64,000 nt of DNA, taken from contig NC_082413.1 of the NCBI RefSeq assembly GCF_004011695.2, positions 1,880,961 to 1,944,960 of the forward strand, written 5' to 3'. The stretch is from Ascochyta rabiei (lineage: Eukaryota > Ascomycota > Dothideomycetes > Pleosporales > Didymellaceae). This document shows positions 45,425 to 57,000 of this stretch, in pieces (the stretch's first letter is position 1; each line of letters opens with the position of its first letter). The notes beneath the pieces were generated by a model. The model saw only the letters and a list, made by a program, of their open reading frames with translations, did not search any database and had not been told where the DNA came from. A program made the translations under genes and the position numbers.

Positions 45425-46020
45425 GAGCTATAATCTAAGTTATAGATATATAGTTCTTTAACTTATATGCAACTTACAGAGCTATAACCTAAGTTATAGG
45501 TATATTGTTCTTTAACTTACACGTAACTTACAGAGCTATAATCTAAGTTATAGATATATTGTTCTTTAACTTACACGTAACTTACAGAGCTATAATCTAA
45601 GTTATAGATATATTGTTCTTTAACTTATACGTAACTTACAGAGCTATAACCTAAGTTATAGATATATTGTTCTTTAACTTGTATATAACTTATAGAGCTA
45701 TAACCTAAGTTGTAGATATATTATTCTTTAACTTATACGCAACTTATAGAGCTATAACCTAAGTTGTAGATATATTATTCTTTAACTTATATATAACTTA
45801 TAGAGCTATAGCCTAAGTTATAGATATATTATTCTTTAACTTATACGTAACTTACAGAGCTATAATCTAAGTTGTAGATATATTTTTTTTTACTTATACG
45901 CAACTTACAGAGCTATAACCTAAGTTATAGGTGTATTATTCTTTAACTTATACGCAACTTATAGAGCTATAATCTAAGGTATAGTTATATTATACTATAA
46001 CTTAAACGTAACTTAAACAT
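45425..46020. repeat. Tandem repeat, 54-bp unit, about 11 copies
   Basis: GAGCTATAA recurs every 54 bp at 45425, 45479, 45533, 45587, 45641, 45695 and on to about 45965. The unit contains AAGTTATAGATATATTGTTC and TTTAACTTAYACGYAACTTA. Its GAGCTATAATctAAGTTATAG core is the tail of the 186-bp unit, so this array was probably amplified from that unit. Confidence 0.9.
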
Positions 46021-46179
46021 AACTTAAACGCAACTTGCAAAGCTATAATTTAAGTAGTAGTTATATCTTACTGTAAGTTAAATACAACTTATAGAGCTAT
46101 AATCTAAGTCGTAGGTGTAGTGCTATTAGTAGGTGCTGCTGTAGCACTAGACAGACAGTGCGCTAGGCTAAGAAGATCT

Positions 46180-46860
46180 TTTTAGACGCTAAGCTGCGTC
46201 CTAAACACTCTACTACATGCTACTAAGTAATAAGAAGTAACTACTAACCTACAGCATGTAAACAGGGAGACTAAGAAAATACTAGACTATTAAAGAGAAG
46301 GAATAAGCGTAGTAAGAGTATAGCTGTACCTAGTAATTATGTAAGAAAAGGTAGAAAGACTCTAAGGCTATAATTAGCTTCTAAGTCTATATACTGTAGC
46401 TGTTAGCTCTATACATACTAATACTACTGCTAAAGCCTATCCTAGGGCGGTAACGACATAGAGCCCTAAATGTTGTTAGGGGATCCTTTTTATTAGGGCC
46501 GAGATATTCAGGGCGCAGGCGTATTTCTGAGAACATAGGCTCTATGTTGTTACATTTAGAGGCTAGTGTTGTTAGGTTCCCTAAGGCTAATTTGTCTAAA
46601 ACTTAGGTATGTTAATTAGCACACTAAGTTGCACGTTGCATCTAATTTACAGCCCTAGAACCTACGTGGTTAATAAGGTTAGGGTTTTATGTTTAAGGTT
46701 GGGGTAAGGTTTGTAGGGTCGCAACAACCCACACAACTAGGTTTAGAGGCGTTCTAAGATTATAAGTAGTAATTACTAACGTTACCTATATGCGTAGCTG
46801 TGTTAAATATATAGAAAGACGTGTTAACAGCGCTATAGATAGTATGTAGTCTGTAGTTAA
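46180..46860. other. Unclassified TpA-rich region with a telomere-like word
   Basis: No gene recognised. The stretch 46670-46720 has GGTTAGGGTTTTATG and GGTTGGGGTAAGG, similar to the variant telomere words in the terminal 2 kb. It may be the 5' flank of the helicase pseudogene that follows. Confidence 0.35.
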
Positions 46861-49800
46861 ATACAGCTATGTCTAGACAGCTGTTTGCCTACATACTATT
46901 ATTAAGCAGTTATTATAGCAGAAAGTAGTATTATAAGTAAGTATTTTAAGTATATAGTTAAGTATATGTTAGCTGTATGCAAAGCGTACAGGCACAGCGT
47001 TTTACCTAGCTAGATTAAGAGCTATGTACAGTGTACGCACCCTACCTAGCATAAGTAAGCTAAAGCTATAGTAGAGGAAGTAGGCAACTAGGCTAGTTTA
47101 ATCTAGTACGCCAGCGAGCTAGAGGTACCTAGCTAGGTTATTAAGCCTATCTATCTGTTGCCTGTGTACACAGACAGGACGTTATGTTAATTAGACCCTA
47201 ACTATTACTACTAGATATTCTAAAGCAAATATGTAATAAAGAACTATTAGCAGGATACCTATAAGTAGTTACTAGTAGAAGAAGGTAGACGACTAAGCTA
47301 GGTGTAGTAGAAGAAGATACAGGAGCGTGTTAACAGGTATTCTAAGAGGGTGCATTGCTAGTAGTTGTTAGTGCAGGGCTAGGGGTTGCAGTATTTCTAG
47401 GTCTAGCAGCCTACTGACAACAGACTAGAGGTAGTGCCTATTAGCAGCAACGCAGCGTAGGCGCAGGTAGGTAAGCAGATAGCTAAGGCGTAGGCTAGCA
47501 TTAAGACGTAGCAGCAAAACACTATCTAGAAGGGCAAGTAAGACAAGGTGAACCTATAGCTGGAGTAGACGTAGTAGTTACTCTATCTAGTAGGCATAGA
47601 GCAGCCTAAGTTGTTAGTGTGCATTAACAAACCTATAGTAGAGCCTAATCCTAGGTAGAAGCAGTAGGCTAAGCCTGTAGAGGCAGCTATGTAGGCAGCG
47701 ATAGAGGGATTAGCGCGGTTTAGTTAAGTGTCTGTTATCTACTGCATTAGCGTGTTTGTGCAGCTAGAGGCTATCTAGACAGAGAAGCACTAGATGTAGT
47801 ACTAGCTATTGTAGCTATATATAGATAAGTAGTTAATTGTTAAGCATATGTAGCTGTAGTAGTAGATAGTTATGTTTTTTATACGTACCTAGCGTAAGCA
47901 TATATAGAAGAGCCCTGCGTACTAGTTTATATACTAGCAGTAAGACGCGTAGAAGGCGTTAGTAAAAGAGGCAGAGAGGATTGTAGAAGGGGGGGCAGAC
48001 AATAAAGAGGAAGGAGAAGGGGAAGAGATAGACGTAGACAACAGTAAAGAGGGCATAGCAGACAACGTTAATAAGGGCATTAACAAGATAGAGAAAGATA
48101 GAAACACAACTACTAACACTATTATTAAGCTAACTAAGTTATTAAGCATCTAGTAGGCATATTTAGAGTTTAATATTATATTAATAAGCTAGAAGATTAC
48201 CTATAGGGAGTATAACAACGCGTTAGTATACGCGTTAGCTATATTAGGCGTTAAGAAGGATAGTTAGAAGAGCGCTAAGCAGTATCTGCCTGTTTTATTA
48301 GCTGTTATTAAGGTAGCGCAGTTTATAGTTGTGCAGTAGGCGTTAGAGTTATTAGGCGCAGCTAATAACAAGGAGGGAGACAAGCTAGATAATTTTAACA
48401 GCAACAGCGCGTATAAGAGCAATAGCAGCCTACCCTAACACTAGTGTAAAGGATATTTACAGTTTATATAGGAGATATTAGACTAGTTTATAGTGCGTAG
48501 CAGCTACAGCCTAATGTAGTAGATGCTAGATCTGTAGACGTATAGTTTAAAGATCTATTATAACACTACGTTGCGCAGGCACGTTAAGTAGGTTAGCTAG
48601 GATAAGTTGTTATATAAGAGCTGGTAGTTTAGCATAGCACAGTTCTGCAGCATAGTACACAGATTAGCAACAGAGAGCTAGCAGTTATTAATAGATAAGT
48701 TGTTGTTTAGCAACAGCAGGGCTACTAAGCCTATCCCTAGTATACCGTAGGACTGTTTGCGCGACAACCTAACTAACAAGCAGCCTAGGTAGAATTTTTT
48801 AAAGGACTAGCGCACCTGCATGCCTGTTAATAGAGAGGGGTGGTTGTTTTAGCAGGTAGGGCAGGACGCTGCTATCTAGGACTAGTTTATAAAGTAGGGG
48901 GCCTGTTTAGGTATTAACACGCAGAAGGTAGAGCAGTACATAGATTAAGTAGTAGTATTCTAGAAGAAGTTAATTGTGTTAATGCATATAGTGGGCAGAC
49001 AGCTAGTAAGAGGCCTAGAGATAATAAGCATCTAGCACAGTAACACTGCTAAGGGCAGGCACTGTAATATATTTATTAAGAATAGTATAGTTATGTTTAT
49101 AACACAGTACTATAAGGGATACAGCGTAAGCAGCAATATTAAGATTATCTACTAGTACTTACTGTGTAAGGTAGGTAAGCTGTTAGTGTACTACATGTAG
49201 TTGGTATTACTGTTCTAGTAGTAGTTAGAGGTAATAGTGTAGGAGAAGGAGGTAATGTTATTGCATATGTGGCCGGCTAACCTAAGCAGCTGTAAGTAGA
49301 CAAGCAACTAGTTCTAAGAGGCGTTAAAGCGTAAAAGCAGGATTAGACTAGGGTTAGAATTAACTATTCTAGCGTATTGCAAGATTGCTATTAGCATTAG
49401 CTAGTAGTTTTTGCGCAGGTCTACCGCGTTCTAAGTAGATAAGGGAGATAAGAATAAGGCGTAGGACAAGGAGAACATGTAGTTAGCTATTATAGACATG
49501 TAGGTAGGGCACACAGTATATATTATAGAGATAATATACGCATAAGGTATTATAGAACAGGTAGAGGTAGTTATAGATAGGCAGCAGTAGTTCTATATAT
49601 TAAGCACAGATTAGCACTAGTTTTTAGGGTTCTAAGCAGGCGTAGACAATAACAACAATAGGTGCAAGAAGTGTAAGCAGGCCATGTTTAAGAGCAAGGT
49701 AGACAAGGCGAGGATGGATTAGTAGGGCTAGTTAAGGAAGATAGACACAGCTGCGTAGATACAGCAGATAATAGGTAAGGCAGCTAAGTTTTACAGCGTG

Positions 49801-51720
49801 CAGAAAGAGGCTATTAATACTATTATTGCTAGTAAGAGTTACGTAGTAGCTATAATGCTAATAGAGGTAGGTAAGAGTATGTTATTTATGTTACTAGTAT
49901 AGGCTAAGCAGGGCAGTGTAATAGTAGTTATAGTGCTGTTAATTGCGTTATAAGGAGACATAATACAGTAATACAGGAAGTTAGGCATATTATACGCTAA
50001 GTAGGATAGTTATTACCTACTAGACGTAGCTACAGTTATGTTAGCAACGCCTAAGTTAGCAGTTAGAGAAGAGTTTGCAATATTTTTAAACTGGTTGTAA
50101 GCAATATAGCAGTTAGACTAGATTGTAATTAATAAGTGTTATATTATATTAAACTGCTAGTACAATTTCTATAAGGAGATATAGAAGCTAGGTGAGTTAG
50201 CAGCTACTAAGACGTAGATAGTAATATTAACAGTAACATTACTGCTAAGTAAGGAGGATAAGTTGTTCCAGCAGATGTACGTTAAGCAAGATTAGGTTAA
50301 TTTGTTCTAGGCAGACACTATAAGGGTGAACGTGGCGTACTGCGTAATTAGGGTAGGCAAGGCAGTAAAGAAGAAGTAAGTAGAAGAGATAGTGTTAGGT
50401 ATAGTGCAGCAGAAGTTACGTAAGTATAAGACAGGAGGTAAGGTTATAGTTTATAGTAATTTAGTGCTAAAGGTTAAGGTATTAGTAAAGTAGTTAGGCT
50501 GTTACGTATACTATTATAAGGCTATAGGCAAAGTAAGTATATTAGAAGAATTTACTATAGGTAAGAAGTAGGTAATTATAGCAACTAGCGCGTTAGGGAT
50601 AGGCGTAGACATACCTAACATCAATGCATTATACACATTAATTAGCTGTTTACTATATTAGATTATATATAGGAAAGTAGGCGTGCAGGACGTAATAGGT
50701 TGCGTAGTAAGGCAATTATAATTATGTAGGAAGGTAAGCAGCAGGCAGCTAAGGACTAGCAGGTAGAGGTGGAACAGCAGTTAGTGTAAGCGTACGTAGA
50801 AGGCATAGACAAGACAGCAACATACAGGCAGGTAGTGTTAGACAGGTATTTAGATAGGTAAGAGAAAGAGCAGGTAGTATGCGAAGAGGGAGAGGAGAAG
50901 TGCAACATGTGCAGAGGAGCAGACAGTAAGGAAGAAGATAAGGAGGAGACAGAGGAGGAGGGGGAAGAGGGGGAAGAGGAGGGTAAGGGAGGCAGCAGTA
51001 ATAAAGAGGATACAGACACAGTTAAGGTAGAGCAAGAGGAGGCATAGCAGGTGTTTAAGCAGCAGCAGTAAGCACAACGCAGCCTGTAACAGATATTAAT
51101 ACAGCAGCAGCAGTAAGAGTTTACTAATATAGAGTAGTTGTGCAGGCAGTTAGTGTAGTAGATAAAGTAGTGTAGGATATGTAAGGTGGTAGGTAACAGA
51201 CAGAGTAAGCACAACGTACAGCAGTGTTAGAGGCTAGAGAGCTAGCAGGCTAAGGAGATAATTAAGGCAGTAGAGGAGAAGATGTGGTTTAAGGAGTATT
51301 TAGGTTATTTTTAGTGTAGAGTACTGCAGAAGGTATGTAACTAATAGGAAGATAACAGACGCAGACAGTATTAGAGGGCAGACAGAAGAGATTGTTAATA
51401 CTAAGGGGTGTTAGTAGTAGGATTGTTAGGATTAGTGTATAGGGGTGGGGAGGGTGTAACAGAGTAGTAGATTAGCTAGTTAGTGGAGTAGGGCGTTAAT
51501 GCAAGTTTAATAGAAGGATTAATTAAGCATTTAGGGCGTAAATAGGCGTTAGAGTGTGTTAAAAGCAACAGGTTAGTAGGGGAGTTTTGTTAGATTACGC
51601 GGTTAATAGCAGAGTAGAAGTAGTAGGCGTAGTAGTAGCTAATAAAACAGTTTTTAGTTTATAATTTATAGAAGCAGTACAGCTAAGTTAGGTTTAGGCT
51701 AGGACGCAGGTTAAGGGTAG
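46860..51720 (+). pseudogene. OrsD/RecQ-type telomere-linked helicase pseudogene 1, heavily RIP-mutated
   Basis: One plus-strand frame set reads through with dense TAG/TAA at Gln and Trp positions. The N-terminal part (46900-47400) has Cys/His pairs like the OrsD (DUF3505) zinc-finger region. The middle (about 48950-49250) matches the corresponding part of the helicase at 54-58.7 kb (LEIISIQHSN...YYKGYSVSSNIKIIYQYL). The RecQ core follows: motif I reads EVGKSMLFM (about 49860-49890), motif II INKCY for IDECH (about 50127), TVTLLLS for TATLPPS (about 50235), TSALGIGVDIPNI (about 50587-50625). Motif VI is destroyed near 50670. Same family and orientation as the next helicase. No function remains. 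Confidence 0.8.
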
Positions 51721-52093
51721 TAGAGTTAGGTTTAGGGCGGAACAGAAGTTAGGGTAGTGGAGTTGCGGTTAGGCCTCCTAGTGATTATACGAACAAAGAC
51801 AGTGTATTTGTTCGCTTTGCCTATGTAAATTTTAGCGTGAGCACAGACACTCGACTGTATTTGTTCGCTTTTTCAGCGTGAATTTGTTCGCTGTTCCTGA
51901 AGTCAAATATTGCTGCAACAATTGCGGAACGTGTACAAAGTGCGTCCCAATTATATGTTGAATTTCTAGAAGAATCAAGCATACGGTACGTGAGTGGAAT
52001 ATAGTAGATGTTTTAATATTAATGTTTATAATGTTGTAGGGCAGTATTAATAAGGTATGTAGCACAATGTTCAGAGTTAAGCGCAGGTAACAT
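51721..52093. other. Boundary between RIP-mutated and normal sequence, with short repeats
   Basis: RIP character ends near 51775. The word TTTGTTCGCT recurs three times at about 51809, 51860 and 51888 with TTTAGCGTGA/TTCAGCGTGA between, a small tandem-like cluster. It lies at the 3' side of the minus-strand pseudogene. Confidence 0.5.
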
Positions 52094-53926
52094 CTACTCT
52101 ACAGGATGGAACAATTCAAGCAAAGTTAGCTGACGCAACCGCGGAGCTGGCGTAGGACTCTTCGGCGAAGCATGACTTTGCTCTCTGGTGCTGTCGTCAA
52201 CGCTGTTGTCAGTTTCGTCGTCTTCGCTGTCTTAAATCTCTTCCACCTCGTAGATGGTTGCTGGCGCCTCCGCCTCAATGCTTAGCGTTTTCTTCTCGTT
52301 GATGGGCCCGCCAGCAATTCCCTCTGGCCCTAACTAGTTCTTAAGTGCCTTGCTAGCTGCACAAATGTCTGGACACTCCTTCTTAAGTAGCTTAATCTAG
52401 ACATGCAGCTGGCCTACACAGAGGGTGCGTTCTATCTAGCGATTCGCAATCTCGTCGTGTGGTATCAGGGTCAGAATGCCCCAGCCTAGCTCCTGACTAA
52501 TGGAGTACCAGCGCATGGCTTGGCCTAACCGTCGTCTAAACACCTGCTTGTCCTTCTTAGTAGCGTTGGGACTAACTAACTCTACTAGCGCTGCAACTGC
52601 CTCTGTGCAGATCTGTCCCTTTCTGTATCAATTTCGCGTCCTGTCGTTGCTAGATACAAAGTCGTTATGCCAGATCTGCGCTATCTTGTTGGAGTATGCT
52701 TGACCTAGGAGAGCTGACGCCCATCAAGACTTGATATAGACAGCTGCTAGCTCTGCTTTGTAACATGTGCACATGTTCTAGGCAAAGCAGAAATCCCTGT
52801 TAGCATTGTTGCGCACACTTAGCAGCTGCAAGCGCTTAGCTCCCGCACTGGTCCTGCTCTGGCTGCCAGCGAGCTCGCCGCCACCTCTGAAGGGTGAGCC
52901 ACGTTCTCGCCAAGCCTGCAGGAACTGGGCAGCGTGGTACCGAGAGGACTGGTTTCCAAGCACGCGCGCTTTCTCTAGAAGGGTGCAGGCTGTGAGGTAG
53001 GGAGTTTGGGTGGAGCTGTAGAAGTCCGTGTTATCGGAGACCGGCTGCTTAATGATCCAGGCGACGACGGACTTGTCCTTTTGCACAATAGAGGTGTAGG
53101 CAGCCTGCTCTGGAAGAGGAGCCTTGTCGCCAGGTGCTACCAGACTAAGGGCAAGCCGCTTCTTCGCACGCGAAGTGGCGAGTGTCCTGCTGCGTTTTTG
53201 CTCCGCACGGCGGTTGTTGTTGGAGATGGTAGTGATGTGCAGAGGGGAGTCTTTCAGCTGCTTATCTGGTTCGCTAGGCTGTGACAGCTGAGGGCTGGCT
53301 AGATGTGTCTTATCAGTGGTTGTTTGAGCGCGCTTTGGTGTAGGGGCCGGCGCAGATAGGTGTGGCCGCTTCTTTTGTTGCAGGGGTGGAGCGGAGGCCT
53401 GTTGTAAAGGGGAAGCAAAGGGCTTCTGCGCAGACGGCGGCTCTTCCATCCCGTCCTCTGCAAGCGACTCGGCCGCGCAGACCAGACGATCCCAGATATT
53501 GTCAGGCAGGACGTCGTCGGCGAGCGTCTCGCGCAGAAGCCAGATCGCTGACAAGACGGAGTAGGCAATGAAGACGGGCTTGCAGACGCTGGCATCGTCA
53601 CGGGTGGGGATCAGCCATCCTGCGCTGTGCGGACGAGCACCTGGATCACGCTGCGAGCGTGAGATGGTCGCTCGGCAGAAGAAGAGCTTCTTGTAGTCCT
53701 CATTCGGCGGCTCGTACGCGTAGTTGCGAACGAAGTCAGCTTCGCTGGCCAGAGGAAAGCTCCGACGACTGCCATCAAACCGCTCTGCGGCGCTGTCTAA
53801 TGCTGCCAACCAGTGCATTATCGACTTGTGTACTGCGAATAAGGTTGCGAGCGGAAGTTCGGACGAAGGTTGTGCGGAAAGGGGGTTAGGTGTTGTTAAG
53901 GTTCTAACGCGGTCACACCGCGGCAC
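52094..53926 (-). pseudogene. Unrecognised protein pseudogene paired with the telomeric helicase (611 codons read through)
   Basis: From ATG 53926, 382 codons are open to TAG at 52778-52780. The same frame then continues with normal amino-acid composition to TAG at 52094-52096, through seven premature stops in all (four TAG, two TGA and one TAA), all explicable as C-to-T or G-to-A change. It has a hydrophobic-helical N-terminal domain (residues about 25-165), a basic low-complexity middle (170-290), a second folded-looking domain (290-370), and a C-terminal half with a Trp/Gln/Leu-rich helical region and an acidic EVEEI-DSEDDETD tract. I recognise no family. It is head to head with the helicase across about 140-250 bp, so the two may have shared a promoter. 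Confidence 0.65.
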
Positions 53927-54064
53927 CGAAAGTCAGGCCGCGCACGGATGTACCACGACGCCCTCACCAACCAGCGTTAGCGGAGCTGGGAGCGCAATCA
54001 AACCAAAAGCAAGATCGATACACAGTCTGTCGATCAATATGCCGGGGGATAGCAAACACTAGGC
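53927..54064. promoter_or_regulatory. Short divergent spacer between the pseudogene pair
   Basis: The minus-strand start is at 53926 and the plus-strand helicase frame opens after an in-frame TAA near 54063. This leaves under 250 bp for a divergent promoter. GC content is normal. No specific motif was identified. Confidence 0.4.
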
Positions 54065-57000
54065 TAACGGACGTGTTGCATAGCGCCCACTTGTGTCCCT
54101 TCTGCTCCTTACACCATAGAACTATTTGCGCAGCTGTTTAAACACCAGCCTGAACTTCAAGTCGTAGTTTGTAAACCATGTGCCACCGCTATTCCACCAG
54201 CGCAGATCGTTACGCACCTCAAAGAGCGCCATCCCAAGGTCACAGTCGCTACGCGCAAGAGCCTGGCGGCAGCTGTACGCGCGCTACCAAACCTTGCGTG
54301 GAGTCCAGGAGACGTGCGTGTACCAAGGCCGGCTAAGGAGCCCGTCTTTGGTCTGAAAAGCCGAGAAGACGGGCTGGTATGCTTGTTGGAGCGTTGTTGG
54401 TATACCTGCATCTCGCTGCAGGGCATGCAGAAACATTGCAAGGATGAGCATGGCTGGGTGAACAAACAAAAGCGAGGGGGAGATATAAGGCAAAAGAGCA
54501 AGCACTTGCGCAACCGAGTATGGCAAGACAGCCAATCCTGCCAGCGCTTATTCAGAGCTGTTGGCTGGCCGGCGTATGTTGCAGTCGAGACGAGCGTTAG
54601 AGCTGCGACTCTAGCAGACATCTCCCAGAGAGTGAAGGCAGATCGCCAGCATCAGCGAGAAGAGCGTAAGGCAGCAGCAGCGCAGGATAAGATTAAAGAG
54701 GGCATCCGTTCGCAGGCTGATCCGTGGCTAGAGCTCACAGAATGGGTCCCGCACCTACAAGGTATCCCAAGGGCAGCACTTCTGCGCGCTAAACAGCTAG
54801 CTGGTGGGGAGGTAGACGCGCGTGGGAAGGAAGAAGTGGCGTTTGACAACACAGGCTTATGCGATGTTTGCAAAGCTATAGAGCGGCTGATACGAAAAGC
54901 GTTCAATAGCAGCCAAGCTGAGGTTGTTGGCAGACTCGCACTGGAGATTATCGAGCGACGTGAGGCGGGCGCAGAATCGAACGAGCGGCCCTTCTACGCT
55001 AGGCATTGAGTCGGTACGATCAAGAAGTACAGCCAGAAGCTGGTAAGCATCCTCTGCTACCTGTGGCGCACATATGACTAGGTCGAGCGGCCGCCATACA
55101 AACTTACCAGCACGCAAGACGCCCTCTTAGTGTCACTCCAGCAAATAGCCCGCTCAGACGACGCTGCGAAGAAAGAGAAACTGGAAGAGCGATGCCTGCG
55201 CTTTTGGATCGCCTTGCTCAACCACAGCCTGACTGGCGACGAGCACGAGAGCGCACTGCTGAGCGGAGTGGCTGTCCTCGGCCTCAAGCCTGATCACCAT
55301 GGCGGTGGGTGGGTTCCGGCGCACGAGTTCTCGCCAACGCTGTCTGCTTTGATTACTACCTCGAAAGCGCTCGTAGTGCATCATGCCTGCTGCCAGCGAG
55401 ATAAAGCGCTTCAGAAAGACCCTTGTACAGCACCTACTGCGTATAAGCTAGTTAAAGACATGTCTGAACGGTTTATGACGCTGTCCGACTTCAAAGGCAC
55501 ACCCAGTCCTATGAATCGAATGCTCCGCTTGCGTACGCTAGCTAGAACACAGGCAAAGCGACGTAATACTCCCGGTATCGTGTCGTGGGATGGAGATCGG
55601 CTTCTCATTGACAAGCAGAGCTTTTCGCTAGCCGATCTCCGGTCGATAGTGAAGGGACTCTGCGAGACGGTGCGGTTGCAGCTATTCAAGGACGTCCTAC
55701 TCTTGGATCTAGACAAAAGGGGTTGCGTGCGACCCGGGACCACCCCGCTTCCAGAGGTGTCCGTGGACAAACTTGTCGATCAGCCAGCCGAGCTGGCTAC
55801 GGGCTGGAGCTTTCTGAAGCACCCTGACAACCAGCTAGATAGATGGCAAGACTGGCTTCTAGACCGGGTGTTGGACAAGGCTCCGCTAAGGGAGAGATTC
55901 ATTCGTGGGATAGATAGCACACAACGGCCGGAACGGACGCTATGGCGCGATGACGCTGTAGCTAGGTACATGAAAGGAGTGCGTCGGTTTAAAGAAGGCC
56001 TCTTCACGCTTGTTCACATGTCTGGCGGCGGGCCTGGTTGCGGGACAGAGATTACCTCGATACAGTGCGAGAACAGTGCAGACAGGGTGGGGTATCAGGG
56101 GGTGTTTGTAGAGGGTGGCCTGGTATCCTTCACCACTACGTACCACAAGGGGTATAGCTTTAGCAAGCGTGTTAAGACGATCCACCGCTATGTTCCCTGG
56201 GAGGTAGGTGAGCTGGTGGTGTACTTCCTTAGGCTCGGTCGACTGTTCATAGATGATCTCCAGATGCTGCACAATGGCGTTGCCCGCCCTACCGCTTTCA
56301 TCTGGGAGCCAGAGCCGGAGGAGCAGTGGGGCGACGAGAGCGATAGCGAAGAGAGCGACGACGGAGACGAGTACGGCGAAGCCGACCGTGAGAAGGCACG
56401 ATCCGCTAACCCAGACGGGTACTGGGGCACCGATCGCATACGCCGTGTCCTGCGCAAGCAGACCTTTTAGTACATGAACACTGCTCTCGGCACCCGCGCC
56501 TGGCGGCATGCCTACCCAGCCATCCACTGAGAGCTGGCAAGAGATGGACAAGCACGCGACTGGTTGGAAGTGCTCTACTGGAACAAAGCGCCGGCGAAGA
56601 GTAACGCGCAAGCGTTGCAGTCCGGCCACAGCCTTAAAACAGAGGAGGGCAACTACGGCCGCTCTATGATGGAGTCTCCCTTTCAGACCATGGCCGAGCG
56701 GGAGGAGTTCTGGCGGGTGAGCATAGACTGGCATCGCGTGCTAGAGTTTGCATCTGCCTAGGAGGACAGCTGTATGCACCCCGGTGTTCGCGCGGAGATG
56801 GTAGCGCAGCAAGAGAAGCAGGCGCTCCAGCGCTGGTCGTCGCTCGCGATGGTAGACCTTAAGGCAGAGTTCAGGCGACTCGCTGGACGGCCGGACGCCG
56901 AGTATCGTGGCAAGCAAGAAGAAAGCCTTAAGGCTGTGATGCAGCGACGGCTGCGCGTGCTAGTTGTTATGGCTACTGGCACCGGCAAGAGTATGCTGTT

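Noticed and set aside
44449..46020. Regularly spaced repeats considered as a CRISPR array
   Set aside because: Whole units are repeated without unique spacers, and the genome is eukaryotic.
46670..46720. Interstitial telomere at GGTTAGGGTTTTATG
   Set aside because: Only one complete TTAGGG word is present; recorded as telomere-like, not as an internal telomere.
50756..51214. Minus-strand frame of 152 codons rich in Ser, Leu, Cys and Tyr
   Set aside because: It is the antisense of an acidic, Gln-rich RIP-mutated part of the helicase pseudogene; the bias explains its openness.
55130..56470. Separate genes for each open segment of the telomeric helicase
   Set aside because: All segments share one frame and together form one domain order, so they are pieces of a single pseudogene.
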